From the NCBI GenBank assembly GCA_050331115.1, contig JBHJHD010000018.1:1-64000 (forward strand): 64,000 nt of DNA, read 5' to 3'. Each line of letters opens with the position of its first letter. Within the stretch, counting starts at the first letter, position 1. Below are positions 14,545-23,179 of this stretch, in pieces. A model generated the notes under the pieces. That model ran no database searches, was not told where the DNA came from, and was given only the letters and a program-made list of their open reading frames with translations. The translations under genes were made by a program, and so were the position numbers. This stretch comes from JBCCAG01 sp050331115 (GTDB lineage: Bacteria; Cyanobacteriota; Cyanobacteriia; CAKZMO01).

Positions 14545-16848
14545 GTGACTTCTAATCGAGCCCAGCTACAGGCGCTGATTGACCAGCTTGACTCAGCGCT
14601 CAGCGCTTCGACGCCTGAGTCGCAAGCCCAACAGCAGGAAGCGCTGGCCCAAACCCGGCGCTATCTCATCGATCTGCAGCGCCAGGGCATCGACTCACAG
14701 GAGGCCAGCGCCCAGCAGGTGCTGCAGGCGGTGGTGCAGGAAATGGGCTACCTGCGGGCCAACATGATTCAGCCCCTGCGTGAAGAAATTGCTCAGCTCC
14801 ACGATGAGCGCCGACTGCTTGCCAGCGACGTGCATCAGCTCCAGCAGCAGCAGCAGCAAATTAAGGCGTCCCAGCAGCAGGCGATGCAGCAGCAGATGCT
14901 CCAGGACTTTATGCAATCGCTGATGGCGCGCCTGCAGGACCAGATGACCACTCAGGTGGTGCAGGCGATCGCGCTGATGCAGCCCCAGCTCCCCTCAGGT
15001 GATTCTGCCGGTGACGGAGCGCCCCTCGATGCCCAGCAGGTAGCCCAGCTTAGGGCCCTCCAAGCGACGTCAAACGAGCTCATGCTAAAGATGGACTCGA
15101 CGATGCGGGTCGTCTTTGACTCTCTGCAGTCCACCGTCGACAGCTACCGCGACTCCCTCGGCCAGGGTCTTGAGAAAATGCACAGCTTAGGGCAGCAGGG
15201 GGAGGCCCTGTTCGCCGCCCTCGTGAACCGTCTCGCAACCCAGCTCGGACAGGAGGCCTCCCACTACCTAAACCGGGCGCTGAGCCAGGAAGAGCAGCGC
15301 CGCTTAGGTGATGCCGCAGCGACAGACCGACTGCTGTCGAGGCCCCAGGGGGAATTGGCCGACATCGCAAACGGCCCCGCTGAAGGGCTCGATGTCGCTG
15401 GGGAGACCGACGCGCCTGAGCCAGAAGCACTCTCGGTTGAAGAGATCGATCAGCTTTTGCGTCAGAACCTAGCCCAGGCGGAAGCGCTTTCTCCGGTCGA
15501 AGCAGAGCCGTTTGAGAGCCCGTCAGCGCGCGCGTCTCAGGAGGGGGCTTCTCTCAACCCCGATGACCTTATCGATCAGATTCTCAACGAGCTAGAGGCC
15601 GACCTCGACGCGATTGGCACCGGCCTCAACCTCGACCTAAACGCCATAGATTTGGCGCCGGCCACAGCACCGGCTGCCGACGACAGCTTAGACAAGGCCA
15701 TGGCGCTGTTTGAGCTAGGGGAGGAGGGGGTCGTTGTTCATGAGTCTGAAGCCCCCGCTCCAGAAGGCGGTGCTGCATCCGAAGGCGATGAGATTGCCGC
15801 ATCCTACGCGGCGTTTCGGGCCGCTACCGATACGGTCTTTGAAGATGAAGACGCTCTTTCAGCGGCCAGCGGCGATCGCGGCCAGACCGATGACGGCGGC
15901 AATGACGACACTGCGATCGCTGGCCTCGGCTCCATAGACGCTTCCCCTGAAGGCAGCGCTGACTTTGAGGATGTAAACTATGGCCCAGGACCGGATTTAG
16001 AAGGCCCGGGACCGGACCCAGGACCGGACCCAAACAAAACTTCAGATGAGCGGGCGTCAGCGTCAATCGACACGATTAGCCGCCTCTCCGACCTAATTGA
16101 CCCCAACCTGCTCATTCAAATGGGAATGGCGGACATCTCGGGCTCAAGCAGCTCATTTACAATGGCGTCTTTAGGGGAAGACTTGCTGCCCACCGTTAGC
16201 GATAGCACTAAGCCCTCTACCCAATTCAACATTGATATCGACCAGCTCGCAGCCGATCTGTCTCGCGTCGAGGGCCTTGACCCAGAAACCGTTGACGAGG
16301 TTGCCCTAGAGGCCTCTGTCTCTGGCTTCCTATCGCCAGATGACGATTTTTTCAGTATCGACAAGCTCCATAACCGCGACGCCGCAACGCTATCAGCCCT
16401 CAATAGGGACCCAGAGACAAACCCAGAAATTCTGACAGAGTCTGGTGAGACCTTGAGTGAGGCGGCAGGCGAAACCCCATTAGACCAATCCCAAGCAGAT
16501 ACATCCGAATTAGACGCCCCTACCCCCCTAGGCCCGTTCTCAGGGCTCCCTAGCGCTTCCACATCGCCAGACGCTGACGCCGACGTAGAAGCGGCATCCC
16601 CCGCTGATAGCGAGTCGACTTTCGGGTCCCGCGAGGACCCAGACCCCTTTGCGGATAACGATACGACGATTGACGAGATTGCCGCTCTGTTTGCCGCGCT
16701 AGAAGGGACCGAAGACAACCCGGCCAACATCGCAGAGCAGACCTTAGCCGATCTGCTCAAGCCTGACGGTAGCGATGGCCCCCCGCTGTCTCCACCCGCC
16801 GCCGATCGCAACCCCACTGAGATGAACAATGACGAAAAAAAAAAGTAG
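14545..16848 (+). CDS. Large coiled-coil and acidic disordered protein, partner of the Hsp70-like gene
   Basis: A 767-residue protein starting at GTG 14545. Residues 1-250 are Gln/Ala/Leu rich with heptads (LQALIDQLDSAL, DERRLLASDVHQLQQQQQQI, LGQGLEKMHSLGQQ), a long coiled coil. From about 290 the protein is acidic and of low complexity, with short helical islands (VEEIDQLLRQNLAQAEAL; NPDDLIDQILNELEADLDAI; TIDEIAALFAALEG) that recur and look like repeated binding motifs. A GPGPD/GPDP run occurs near residue 480. The C-terminus ends in a lysine-coding A10 tract that overlaps the likely start of the next gene. I do not recognise a family. It is probably a scaffold working with the downstream ATPase-fold protein. 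Confidence 0.75.
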   Translation: MTSNRAQLQALIDQLDSALSASTPESQAQQQEALAQTRRYLIDLQRQGIDSQEASAQQVLQAVVQEMGYLRANMIQPLREEIAQLHDERRLLASDVHQLQQQQQQIKASQQQAMQQQMLQDFMQSLMARLQDQMTTQVVQAIALMQPQLPSGDSAGDGAPLDAQQVAQLRALQATSNELMLKMDSTMRVVFDSLQSTVDSYRDSLGQGLEKMHSLGQQGEALFAALVNRLATQLGQEASHYLNRALSQEEQRRLGDAAATDRLLSRPQGELADIANGPAEGLDVAGETDAPEPEALSVEEIDQLLRQNLAQAEALSPVEAEPFESPSARASQEGASLNPDDLIDQILNELEADLDAIGTGLNLDLNAIDLAPATAPAADDSLDKAMALFELGEEGVVVHESEAPAPEGGAASEGDEIAASYAAFRAATDTVFEDEDALSAASGDRGQTDDGGNDDTAIAGLGSIDASPEGSADFEDVNYGPGPDLEGPGPDPGPDPNKTSDERASASIDTISRLSDLIDPNLLIQMGMADISGSSSSFTMASLGEDLLPTVSDSTKPSTQFNIDIDQLAADLSRVEGLDPETVDEVALEASVSGFLSPDDDFFSIDKLHNRDAATLSALNRDPETNPEILTESGETLSEAAGETPLDQSQADTSELDAPTPLGPFSGLPSASTSPDADADVEAASPADSESTFGSREDPDPFADNDTTIDEIAALFAALEGTEDNPANIAEQTLADLLKPDGSDGPPLSPPAADRNPTEMNNDEKKK

Positions 16849-16970
16849 GCCCGATTAGCTGGACAATCAGAGGCGCCGGTGAATCGACGCCCCGCGACGG
16901 GCTGAAGCTCCCGCCGGGACGTCCGCTATTTCCAGCCCTCGCAGAAGCCCTGTCCGGAAATCCGTCTGGT
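16829..16970 (+). other. Out-of-frame ATG and N-terminal extension of the Hsp70-like gene
   Basis: ATG 16829 overlaps the end of the previous gene and starts MTKKK, but after the A10 run (16835-16844) this frame closes within four more codons. The frame of the downstream gene is open from 16833 and reads VGPISWTIRGAGESTPRDGL and onward without any ATG or GTG. With nine As the two would join into one protein of about 567 residues. Either an indel is present or slippage on the A-run joins them. Confidence 0.6.
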
Positions 16971-18533
16971 TTGGAAACGGCGAGTGAGTCTGGGGCATCC
17001 TTCAAAAACGATGCGGGCGACTCAACAAGCGGCGATGTACCCGCATCAAAACCGTGGTTCCTAGGGCTAGACATCGGCACGGTTGGGCTATCTGCCGTAC
17101 TTCTCAATCGGGAGACTCGGAAAATGGTGCCGCTCTTCTGGCAACAGTCTGGCGCGGCGCAGCGCTGGTTCCGCTGGCCCCTCGATATTGCCATCGACCC
17201 CGATCGCCCTCAGGCTGAAGAAACCGTGCCCGTACCCTCTGCAGAAGCCGCTATTCTCTGTCAGCTCAAGCCTGCCCTGGCGCTGCCGCTGCGACGCGGC
17301 CTTGCGGGGACGCAGGACCACTCTCCACTGCTAGAGCCGGTTTACAGACCGCTGACCCATATTTTAGATACCCTAAAGCTGAGCCCGCTTGAGCTAGGTC
17401 AGTCTGAGGAATCTGAAGCGCTAGAATCGGGAGCGCTAGAATCGGGAGCGCTATCCTGGGGCTGCAGCGGACTGGGGCTAGACACCGCTCAATTTAGAGC
17501 AGCCATAGATGGGCTGTTCGGCGTTGGCGTCAGCTACCCAAGCGGATGGTCAAGCCAGTATCAAACCAATATTCAGAACGCGATTTTGGGTACGGGTCTG
17601 GTCAGCGATCTGAGTGCGATTCACTTCGTCGAGGAAACGACCGCCGCCGCCCTGGCCTGCCTGCAGCCCACTGGTGGCCCAGCAATTGGCCCGCTCGACA
17701 GATCTACGGGCTCGCTGATGCACAAGATTACGCCTGAAGGCCTGGCTTTTGTGGTTAGCGCGGGGGCTAGTACCACCGAGCTGGCGCTGGTGGACCTGTC
17801 GGCGATCGCCCAGGACTATCGTGCCGCGGCCCAGTCCCGCACCTTTGCCTACGGCGGCCGGGCCCTCGACCAAGACATTCTGTACTACATCCTCTACCCA
17901 CAGCTTCAGGCTTCGCCGCTGGCGGAAGTGGAGCGCCTGCTGGACGCACTGGGGCTCGATACCCTGGATAAACCCCAGCTTGGGCAGCCCGACAGCGCCC
18001 GCCGGCGGCGGCTGCACCTGCGTCTGTGCGGCTCAGCGCCGGGTCGACAAATGCTGGCGATCGCCCAGGTCGTCAAGCATGAGCTGCAAACTAAGCCTCG
18101 CGTGACCTACACCCTAGCCCAGCACCGCGGGCAAGTCACCCAGAGCGAGCTAGGCCACCAAATTTTGCTGCCTTACGTTCAGGCCCTTAACCAGCAGGCA
18201 CAGGCGCTCGTTCGCGCGTCAGGAGGGGGGTCGCCTGCCGTCCAGCAGGTGATCTGCTCTGGCGGCACGGCATCGATGCGAGTCGTGGCGCACTGGGCGA
18301 GGCGCTGCTTCCCGGAGGCGGCGCTGCGGCTCTCGACCTCAGTGGCAGCGATTAGGGCCGAGACCGGGCTCGAGACTGCTGCTAAGACGAGTGAGGGCGA
18401 GAATCTTAGCCCAGCGTCATTTGAACCTGAGGTGCCGCCTGAATCGCCGCTGTGGTTGGGCAGTCAGGTCAGCTATGGCCTGGCTAGCCTACCGCTCCAC
18501 AGCGGGGTCGCTCCAAACTCAGAGTTACGGTGA
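16971..18533 (+). CDS. Hsp70/actin-fold protein with degenerate nucleotide motifs
   Basis: At least 520 residues from TTG 16971, or about 567 if joined to ATG 16829 across the A10 tract. The Hsp70/actin-like core is visible: phosphate-1 loop FLGLDIGTVGLSAVLL, the connect region IHFVEETTAAALACL, a phosphate-2 loop that reads VVSAGASTTELALV instead of the usual DxGGGT, and the adenosine loop VICSGGTASM. The missing aspartate and the GAS in place of GGG suggest weak or absent ATP hydrolysis. There is no substrate-binding domain of the DnaK type. A 15-base duplication gives ALESGALESGAL near residue 145. It follows the coiled-coil gene and overlaps the kinase gene by 50 bases. Its role is unknown; a polymer or scaffold function is possible. 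Confidence 0.78.
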   Translation: METASESGASFKNDAGDSTSGDVPASKPWFLGLDIGTVGLSAVLLNRETRKMVPLFWQQSGAAQRWFRWPLDIAIDPDRPQAEETVPVPSAEAAILCQLKPALALPLRRGLAGTQDHSPLLEPVYRPLTHILDTLKLSPLELGQSEESEALESGALESGALSWGCSGLGLDTAQFRAAIDGLFGVGVSYPSGWSSQYQTNIQNAILGTGLVSDLSAIHFVEETTAAALACLQPTGGPAIGPLDRSTGSLMHKITPEGLAFVVSAGASTTELALVDLSAIAQDYRAAAQSRTFAYGGRALDQDILYYILYPQLQASPLAEVERLLDALGLDTLDKPQLGQPDSARRRRLHLRLCGSAPGRQMLAIAQVVKHELQTKPRVTYTLAQHRGQVTQSELGHQILLPYVQALNQQAQALVRASGGGSPAVQQVICSGGTASMRVVAHWARRCFPEAALRLSTSVAAIRAETGLETAAKTSEGENLSPASFEPEVPPESPLWLGSQVSYGLASLPLHSGVAPNSELR

Positions 18534-20655
18534 CCGTCGTTCCCGCCTCTGCCCCAGAGTCAATCTGCAAGTCTCCGGCATGAGCCTCTACAATGCGCTT
18601 CGTAATGGCAAGCCCCAGGCCGTTACCCGACGATTTTGTGGTGAAGAAGGGCTGAGTAAGCTTCGGCAGCACCGTGGGGGGAATGGGCTCGCCGCCGTTG
18701 TGGACCTGAATTATGGCTTGCCTATCGGAGACCGTGACTTTCCAAGTGACCGTCATCTCAGGCGGACTGGCCTCACAGGCGTTGGTAATCAGATTGATAA
18801 ACACCTGCTTGAGCTTATCGCGATCGCCAGCGACCACCGCAGATCGGTTAACGACTAGGTCGATAGGCTGGTTTTGAGCTGCGGGCAGCAGCAGCAGGCT
18901 GTCGCGAATCTCGCGGCAGAGCGACGCTAAATCGACGGGTACGGTTTCCAGCTTAGGCTCCTTGGCGTACATCAAAATTTCATTGAGCAATCGCTGCAGG
19001 CGCTCCGATTCTTCCATCGCCAAATCTAGGCGCAGCTGCGCCCGCTCGGGTAGATCGAGCCGCTTAAAGGAGCTGAGCCCCATCATCACCGTCGTTAAGG
19101 GATTGCGCACTTCATGCACAATCATTGAGGACAGCTCACCGATTTCCGCAAGCCGAGCGATCGCTGCCTCTGCCTGCTTACGCTCAGTCGTATCTCGGGC
19201 CAGCGCCAAAATCAGCTGACGCCCGCCAAACTGAATCATTCCCAGCCGCACCTCCACGGGAAACTCACTCCCGTCCTGACGCCGGTGCGTACCCTCTAGG
19301 GTTATCGGCTGCCCGGGGGCGAGCTGCTGCCACAGCTGGGCGACATCCGCCGCTGACAGGGTAGTCTGAATATCGCTGACCGACAGGCTCAGCAGCTCTG
19401 AGCGCGGGTATCCCAGGTTTAGGCAGGCCTGCTGGTTGACGTCTACGAACCGGCCCTCTTGATCCACCAAAAATAGGGCATCCACCGCCTGGGCAATCAG
19501 GGTGCGGAATCGATTTTCGCTCTCGCGGAGCGCCTCTTCCGCCTGCTTCCGCTCCGTAATGTCGTTGATGACGGATAAGATACAGACCTCACCATCGAGG
19601 GTGATCTGCTCTGCTGAGTAGAGCGCCGTGCGAATTTGACCGTCTGCTGCACGGAACTGGTACTCCTGGTTGCGCAGCATCCCGTCCCGCTGCAGCGTGG
19701 CAATCATGGTATGTCGATCCGCCGGATTGAGCCAAAATCCTAGCTCTTCAGTAGTGCGGTTAATCGCTTCTTCGTGCCTTAGTCCTACGACATGTAAAAA
19801 CGTCTCGTTGACCTCCAGCAGACGTCCATCTGAAAGAGTGCTGATAATCACGGCGTCTGGGCTTGAGCAAAACGCCTTGGAGAACTTTTCCTCAGAGATG
19901 CGTAGCTCTGCCTCCATCTGCTGACGTTTCGCGATCGCTTCGGCAATTTGGTGCACCATGTGACCAAATGCCGCCATCACGTCCCCCAGCTCGTCTCTGC
20001 GCTGGGGGTTAATCGAAGACAGCGGCGGCACCACCACAGATGTCTGGTCTTGGCTGAGGGCCTGCCCGGCCCGCCGCAGGTCTCTCCGCAGACGCATGAT
20101 GGGGTGGATTAAGAGTCGGTTGAGCACGATCATGGTGGCGATCGTCACGAATACAGAAATGATGATGACTAGGCCTGCGACCCGGGTCACAAAGGCCAAA
20201 AACTCGCTGCGAATATCGGCGTTGTGGCGAATCACAACGATGTAGTTGTTCCCGATCGGCGGCATCTTCCAAACCGCATCGTAGCGGCCTAAGCGCCGGT
20301 CTAGGTGATCCATACGCCCCCGGTCAATCTGCGCAAACCTCAGGCGAGGTGGTTCACCAAACTCCCCCACCAACTCGCCATCAGATCGATAGAGCGCCCC
20401 GCCTAAAACAACGTCGCTCTGGGCGGCGCTGAGCACTCCCAGAATTGTGCGTTCACTGTACTCTGGCGTTACGTCCAATACCCCTGAGGCTCGGGCAGCG
20501 GAAATCTCGGTCAGGTGCAGCAGCAGCTCTCGCTCCCGCACAAATACAGAAGGAATCAAAACAATGATTTCGATCAGAATAATGCTGGCAAATACCCATA
20601 GAACGATTCGTCGCGACAGCCGGGCATTGAAGAGCGCTGACAAGCGATGCGCCAT
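18484..20655 (-). CDS. Membrane sensor histidine kinase with HAMP and two PAS domains
   Basis: A 723-residue sensor. An N-terminal helix (IVLWVFASIILIEIIVLIPS) and a second one near 165-185 (VAGLVIIISVFVTIATMIVL) bracket a periplasmic sensing domain of about 130 residues. HAMP follows (LNRLLIHPIMRLRRDLR), then PAS 1 (EEKFSKAFCSSPDAVIIST) with a PAC region (NDITERKQAEE) and PAS 2 (ENRFRTLIAQAVDALFLVD; ARDTTERKQ). The H-box is SSMIVHEVRNPLTTVMMG, the N-box FINLITNACEASP, and the ATP lid reads FFTTKSSGNGLGLAI, so it looks catalytically complete. No response-regulator gene is adjacent, so the partner lies elsewhere. Its 3' end overlaps the Hsp70-like gene. Confidence 0.92.
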   Translation of the reverse strand: MAHRLSALFNARLSRRIVLWVFASIILIEIIVLIPSVFVRERELLLHLTEISAARASGVLDVTPEYSERTILGVLSAAQSDVVLGGALYRSDGELVGEFGEPPRLRFAQIDRGRMDHLDRRLGRYDAVWKMPPIGNNYIVVIRHNADIRSEFLAFVTRVAGLVIIISVFVTIATMIVLNRLLIHPIMRLRRDLRRAGQALSQDQTSVVVPPLSSINPQRRDELGDVMAAFGHMVHQIAEAIAKRQQMEAELRISEEKFSKAFCSSPDAVIISTLSDGRLLEVNETFLHVVGLRHEEAINRTTEELGFWLNPADRHTMIATLQRDGMLRNQEYQFRAADGQIRTALYSAEQITLDGEVCILSVINDITERKQAEEALRESENRFRTLIAQAVDALFLVDQEGRFVDVNQQACLNLGYPRSELLSLSVSDIQTTLSAADVAQLWQQLAPGQPITLEGTHRRQDGSEFPVEVRLGMIQFGGRQLILALARDTTERKQAEAAIARLAEIGELSSMIVHEVRNPLTTVMMGLSSFKRLDLPERAQLRLDLAMEESERLQRLLNEILMYAKEPKLETVPVDLASLCREIRDSLLLLPAAQNQPIDLVVNRSAVVAGDRDKLKQVFINLITNACEASPPEMTVTWKVTVSDRQAIIQVHNGGEPIPPTVLPKLTQPFFTTKSSGNGLGLAITKRIVEAHAGDLQIDSGAEAGTTVTVTLSLERPRCGAVG

Positions 20656-20739
20656 GCAGACACCTCCAAACGAACTTTTACCTAGAATAGCGCCCGCGCG
20701 TCTAGTATGATTTTTGCTAAACCCGTCAGGACCACTGCT

Positions 20740-20955
20740 ATGACATTGCCCAAAGCCGAAGCCAAACAGCTGCTAGAGCGGCTTATTTTCGACGGAGGCA
20801 GCGCTCAGCAGTGGGCTGAAGACGTCTGGGGATTAAGCCCGCTGCTGGGGGACAGCGCTGCTAAGCTGCTGGAGGTATATGATGCCCTAATTGAATGCTG
20901 CCCCGACGAGAAGCTCGATAATCTGCTGCAGTCTCTCTATCGCGAGCAAATTTAA
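20740..20955 (+). CDS. Small helical protein of unknown function
   Basis: A 71-residue acidic, probably all-helical protein: MTLPKAEAKQLLERLIF, GSAQQWAEDVWGL, AAKLLEVYDALIECCPDE, KLDNLLQSLYREQI. ATG 20740 is chosen because AGGA lies eight bases upstream; ATG 20707 would add eleven residues without a ribosome site. The 54-base-plus spacer to the divergent kinase gene contains its promoter region. No family recognised. A regulatory or adaptor role is possible from its size but there is no direct evidence. Confidence 0.62.
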   Translation: MTLPKAEAKQLLERLIFDGGSAQQWAEDVWGLSPLLGDSAAKLLEVYDALIECCPDEKLDNLLQSLYREQI

Positions 20956-21065
20956 CCGCGCGATCAGACCTAGGCGAGTTGAGGATATGAGCGCGAATAC
21001 GTAATATTCCTGTAGAGTGATAGGCAGCTCAAAACTGCCCCAGCAACAAGGAAGCGTAATTTCAG

Positions 21066-21713
21066 ATGGCCAATTCTCAATCTAGCCTTGACCAGCGTCA
21101 GGCTATCAAGACGATGCGAGCGAGCGCAAAGCAGGTCCTGTCCCAGGGGGGACTTCAGGTGTCTACCCGTCGCGGAAATCGGGAGCTTGACTATCTCCTC
21201 AAGCGGGTCTCGCAGAAGAGCAGTCAGACCCAAGAGCAGGCGGATGCAACGGGCAAGCAAATAGGTGAGCTCATTCTCGATGCCTCAAAGACCCGCGGCA
21301 GGACCCACCTTGACGCTGGCGTGATCCAGCACCTCATGATTCAAAAGAAGATTCCGTCTCTGGCCTCTGCCGCTGACGAATCGCCAAGCCCTGAGCCCCC
21401 ATCGACTACAGAAGCTGCTTCACAGGCCGCTCCCTCCCAGGTCCCTGGGTCAGCCGCGTCTTCGGCAGAGGCCGTAACGACCATGGCCGCAGATGCTGAG
21501 ACGACGGTAGTTGAAACTGAGGATGCGCCTCAAGAGGCAGAAGCCGAACCGGAGGCCGAACCGCAGATCGAGGCGGCAGCTGATGAGCCAGAAGCTGAAC
21601 CAGAGGCCGAGCCAGAAGCAAGTGAGCCAGAAGCAGCTGAGCCCGAGGCGATCGCCGCTCCGACTGGCGATGAGCCCGAGCCTGAGGCTGAAGACGAGAC
21701 CGACAACGCCTAA
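21066..21713 (+). CDS. Basic N-terminal domain with long acidic Glu/Pro/Ala tail
   Basis: A 215-residue protein in two parts. Residues 1-100 are basic and helical: QAIKTMRASAKQVLSQ, RGNRELDYLLKRV, a long helix ending KQIGELILDASKTRGR, then THLDAGVIQHLMIQKK. The last two elements resemble helix 2, the GRKT loop and helix 3 of archaeal histones. Residues 105-215 are a low-complexity tail built from EAEPEAEP-like units, net strongly acidic. It lacks cysteine and membrane segments. A chromatin- or nucleic-acid-associated role is a hypothesis; the tail could mimic DNA charge. The gene is preceded by AAGGAAG about 10 bases before the ATG. Confidence 0.7.
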   Translation: MANSQSSLDQRQAIKTMRASAKQVLSQGGLQVSTRRGNRELDYLLKRVSQKSSQTQEQADATGKQIGELILDASKTRGRTHLDAGVIQHLMIQKKIPSLASAADESPSPEPPSTTEAASQAAPSQVPGSAASSAEAVTTMAADAETTVVETEDAPQEAEAEPEAEPQIEAAADEPEAEPEAEPEASEPEAAEPEAIAAPTGDEPEPEAEDETDNA

Positions 21714-21796
21714 AGTCACCGCGTCAGGGAGACAGAGCCCCCCTGACGCGACGGTAATTTTCTCTCCGGGGCCAGCGTCGCGCTGACCGCGCCGGG

Positions 21797-22954
21797 CTAG
21801 GCCTCCACCTGCGGGCAGCAGCGCGGGTCGCTCAGCGTTGCTTTCTCGGGCTCGCGAGGAAACCAGAAAGCCGTCCGCTTGCAGACCTCGACTAACATCA
21901 GCATCACGGGAACCTCAATCAGCACGCCAACCACCGTGGCTAGGGCGGCACCTGAATTGAGGCCGAACAGGGTTACCGCAGTGGCGATCGCCACCTCGAA
22001 GTGGTTGCTGGCGCCAATCAGCGCCGCCGGTGCCGCGTCTTCGTACGCGAGCTTCATCTTTTGAGCAGCTACGTAGGTGATTAAAAAGATGAAGTTGGTC
22101 TGCAGGAAAAGCGGCACCGCGATCAGCGCAATGTGAAAAGGATTGTTGACGATCAGCTCCGCTTTGAAGCTGAACAGCAGCACCAGCGTTGTCAGCAGGG
22201 CGACGATAGAAACCGGGCTGAGGTACTTCATAAACACGGTGTCGAACCAGGCCCGGCCCTTATGACGCAAAATCCAGGTGCGGGACACCGCCCCCGCCAG
22301 CAGGGGCAGCCCGACATAGACCAGCACCGAGAGTGCAATCGTCCGCCAGGGTACAGGCAGATCGTTGGCCGACAGCAGCCAGCCCCCCAGCGGCGCATAG
22401 AGAAACAGCATTGCCAAGGAGTTGATGGCGACCATCACTAGGGTGTGGCCCTGATTGCTGTAGGACAGATAGCCCCTCATCAGCACCATGGCCGTGCAGG
22501 GCGCAATACCCAGCAGAATTGTCCCCGCGATGTAGGAGTTGGCTAAGGAGATTTGAACCCCGTTGATGAGCTCGCTTCCCGCCAGCAGCGGGCGAAACAG
22601 ATAGCCCAGGAAAAACTGAGCAAAAGCCACCATGGTAAAGGGTTTGATCAGCCAGTTGACGATCAGCGTCAGGGCTACCGGCTTAGGCGATCGCGCCGCT
22701 TGCTTGGCTGCGGAGAAGTCGATCTTCACCATGATTGGATACATCATGAAGAAGAGGCAGACGGCGATGGGAATGGACACCTGGTAGAAGCTGAAGTCGC
22801 TCAAGGCCTCGGCTAGATTGGGGAATATGTTCCCTAGCGCAATGCCGGCTGCGATGCACAAAATCACCCAGAGGGTGAGGTATTTTTCAAAAAAGCTGAG
22901 GGTTCCGCCTGCCTGGACGGCCTTAGGGTTGGATTGGGGCTGCTGAACTGTCAT
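21797..22954 (-). CDS. arsB: ACR3-family arsenite efflux transporter
   Basis: A 385-residue plasma-membrane carrier with ten hydrophobic spans that exports arsenite (and possibly antimonite). The family signatures are clear: MMYPIMVKIDF, NWLIKPFTMVAFAQFF, GIAPCTAMV with the essential cysteine, VYVGLPLLAGAVSR and GASNHFEVAIATAV. Cyanobacteria call this gene arsB or acr3. An ArsR-type operator stands 129 bases upstream of the start. Neither arsR, arsH nor arsC is adjacent: the downstream gene is the acidic-tail protein in the opposite orientation and the upstream one encodes a CCB protein. The C-terminal DPRCCPQVEA has a Cys pair that could bind metalloid. Confidence 0.93.
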   Translation of the reverse strand: MTVQQPQSNPKAVQAGGTLSFFEKYLTLWVILCIAAGIALGNIFPNLAEALSDFSFYQVSIPIAVCLFFMMYPIMVKIDFSAAKQAARSPKPVALTLIVNWLIKPFTMVAFAQFFLGYLFRPLLAGSELINGVQISLANSYIAGTILLGIAPCTAMVLMRGYLSYSNQGHTLVMVAINSLAMLFLYAPLGGWLLSANDLPVPWRTIALSVLVYVGLPLLAGAVSRTWILRHKGRAWFDTVFMKYLSPVSIVALLTTLVLLFSFKAELIVNNPFHIALIAVPLFLQTNFIFLITYVAAQKMKLAYEDAAPAALIGASNHFEVAIATAVTLFGLNSGAALATVVGVLIEVPVMLMLVEVCKRTAFWFPREPEKATLSDPRCCPQVEA

Positions 22955-23082
22955 AAGGTAGATGATCTTTGGGGGTTTAGGCTAGATCTCCCCCGTCCTT
23001 AGCCCGCGATTGAGGCGGCTGGAAAAACGATGCCCTGTCTCCGCCACAGGTCGCGCTCTAACGCGGAGGCAACGCCTTAATT

Positions 23083-23104
23083 CAAATCAAATTTGGTTGA
23101 TTTG
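23083..23104. promoter_or_regulatory. ArsR/SmtB-type operator
   Basis: A perfect inverted repeat, CAAATCAA and TTGATTTG, with a six-base centre ATTTGG. It contains ATCAA-N6-TTGAT, the form I recall for the operator of the Synechocystis arsBHC genes. Its position 129 bases before the ACR3 start suggests arsenic control of that gene by an ArsR repressor encoded elsewhere. Confidence 0.78.
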
Positions 23105-23179
23105 TCAAGCCGTTAGGAGTTGAGCGTCTAGGGTATCGAGTCCATCGACAGGTCTAGAGGCTTTACAGGTCTAGAGACT

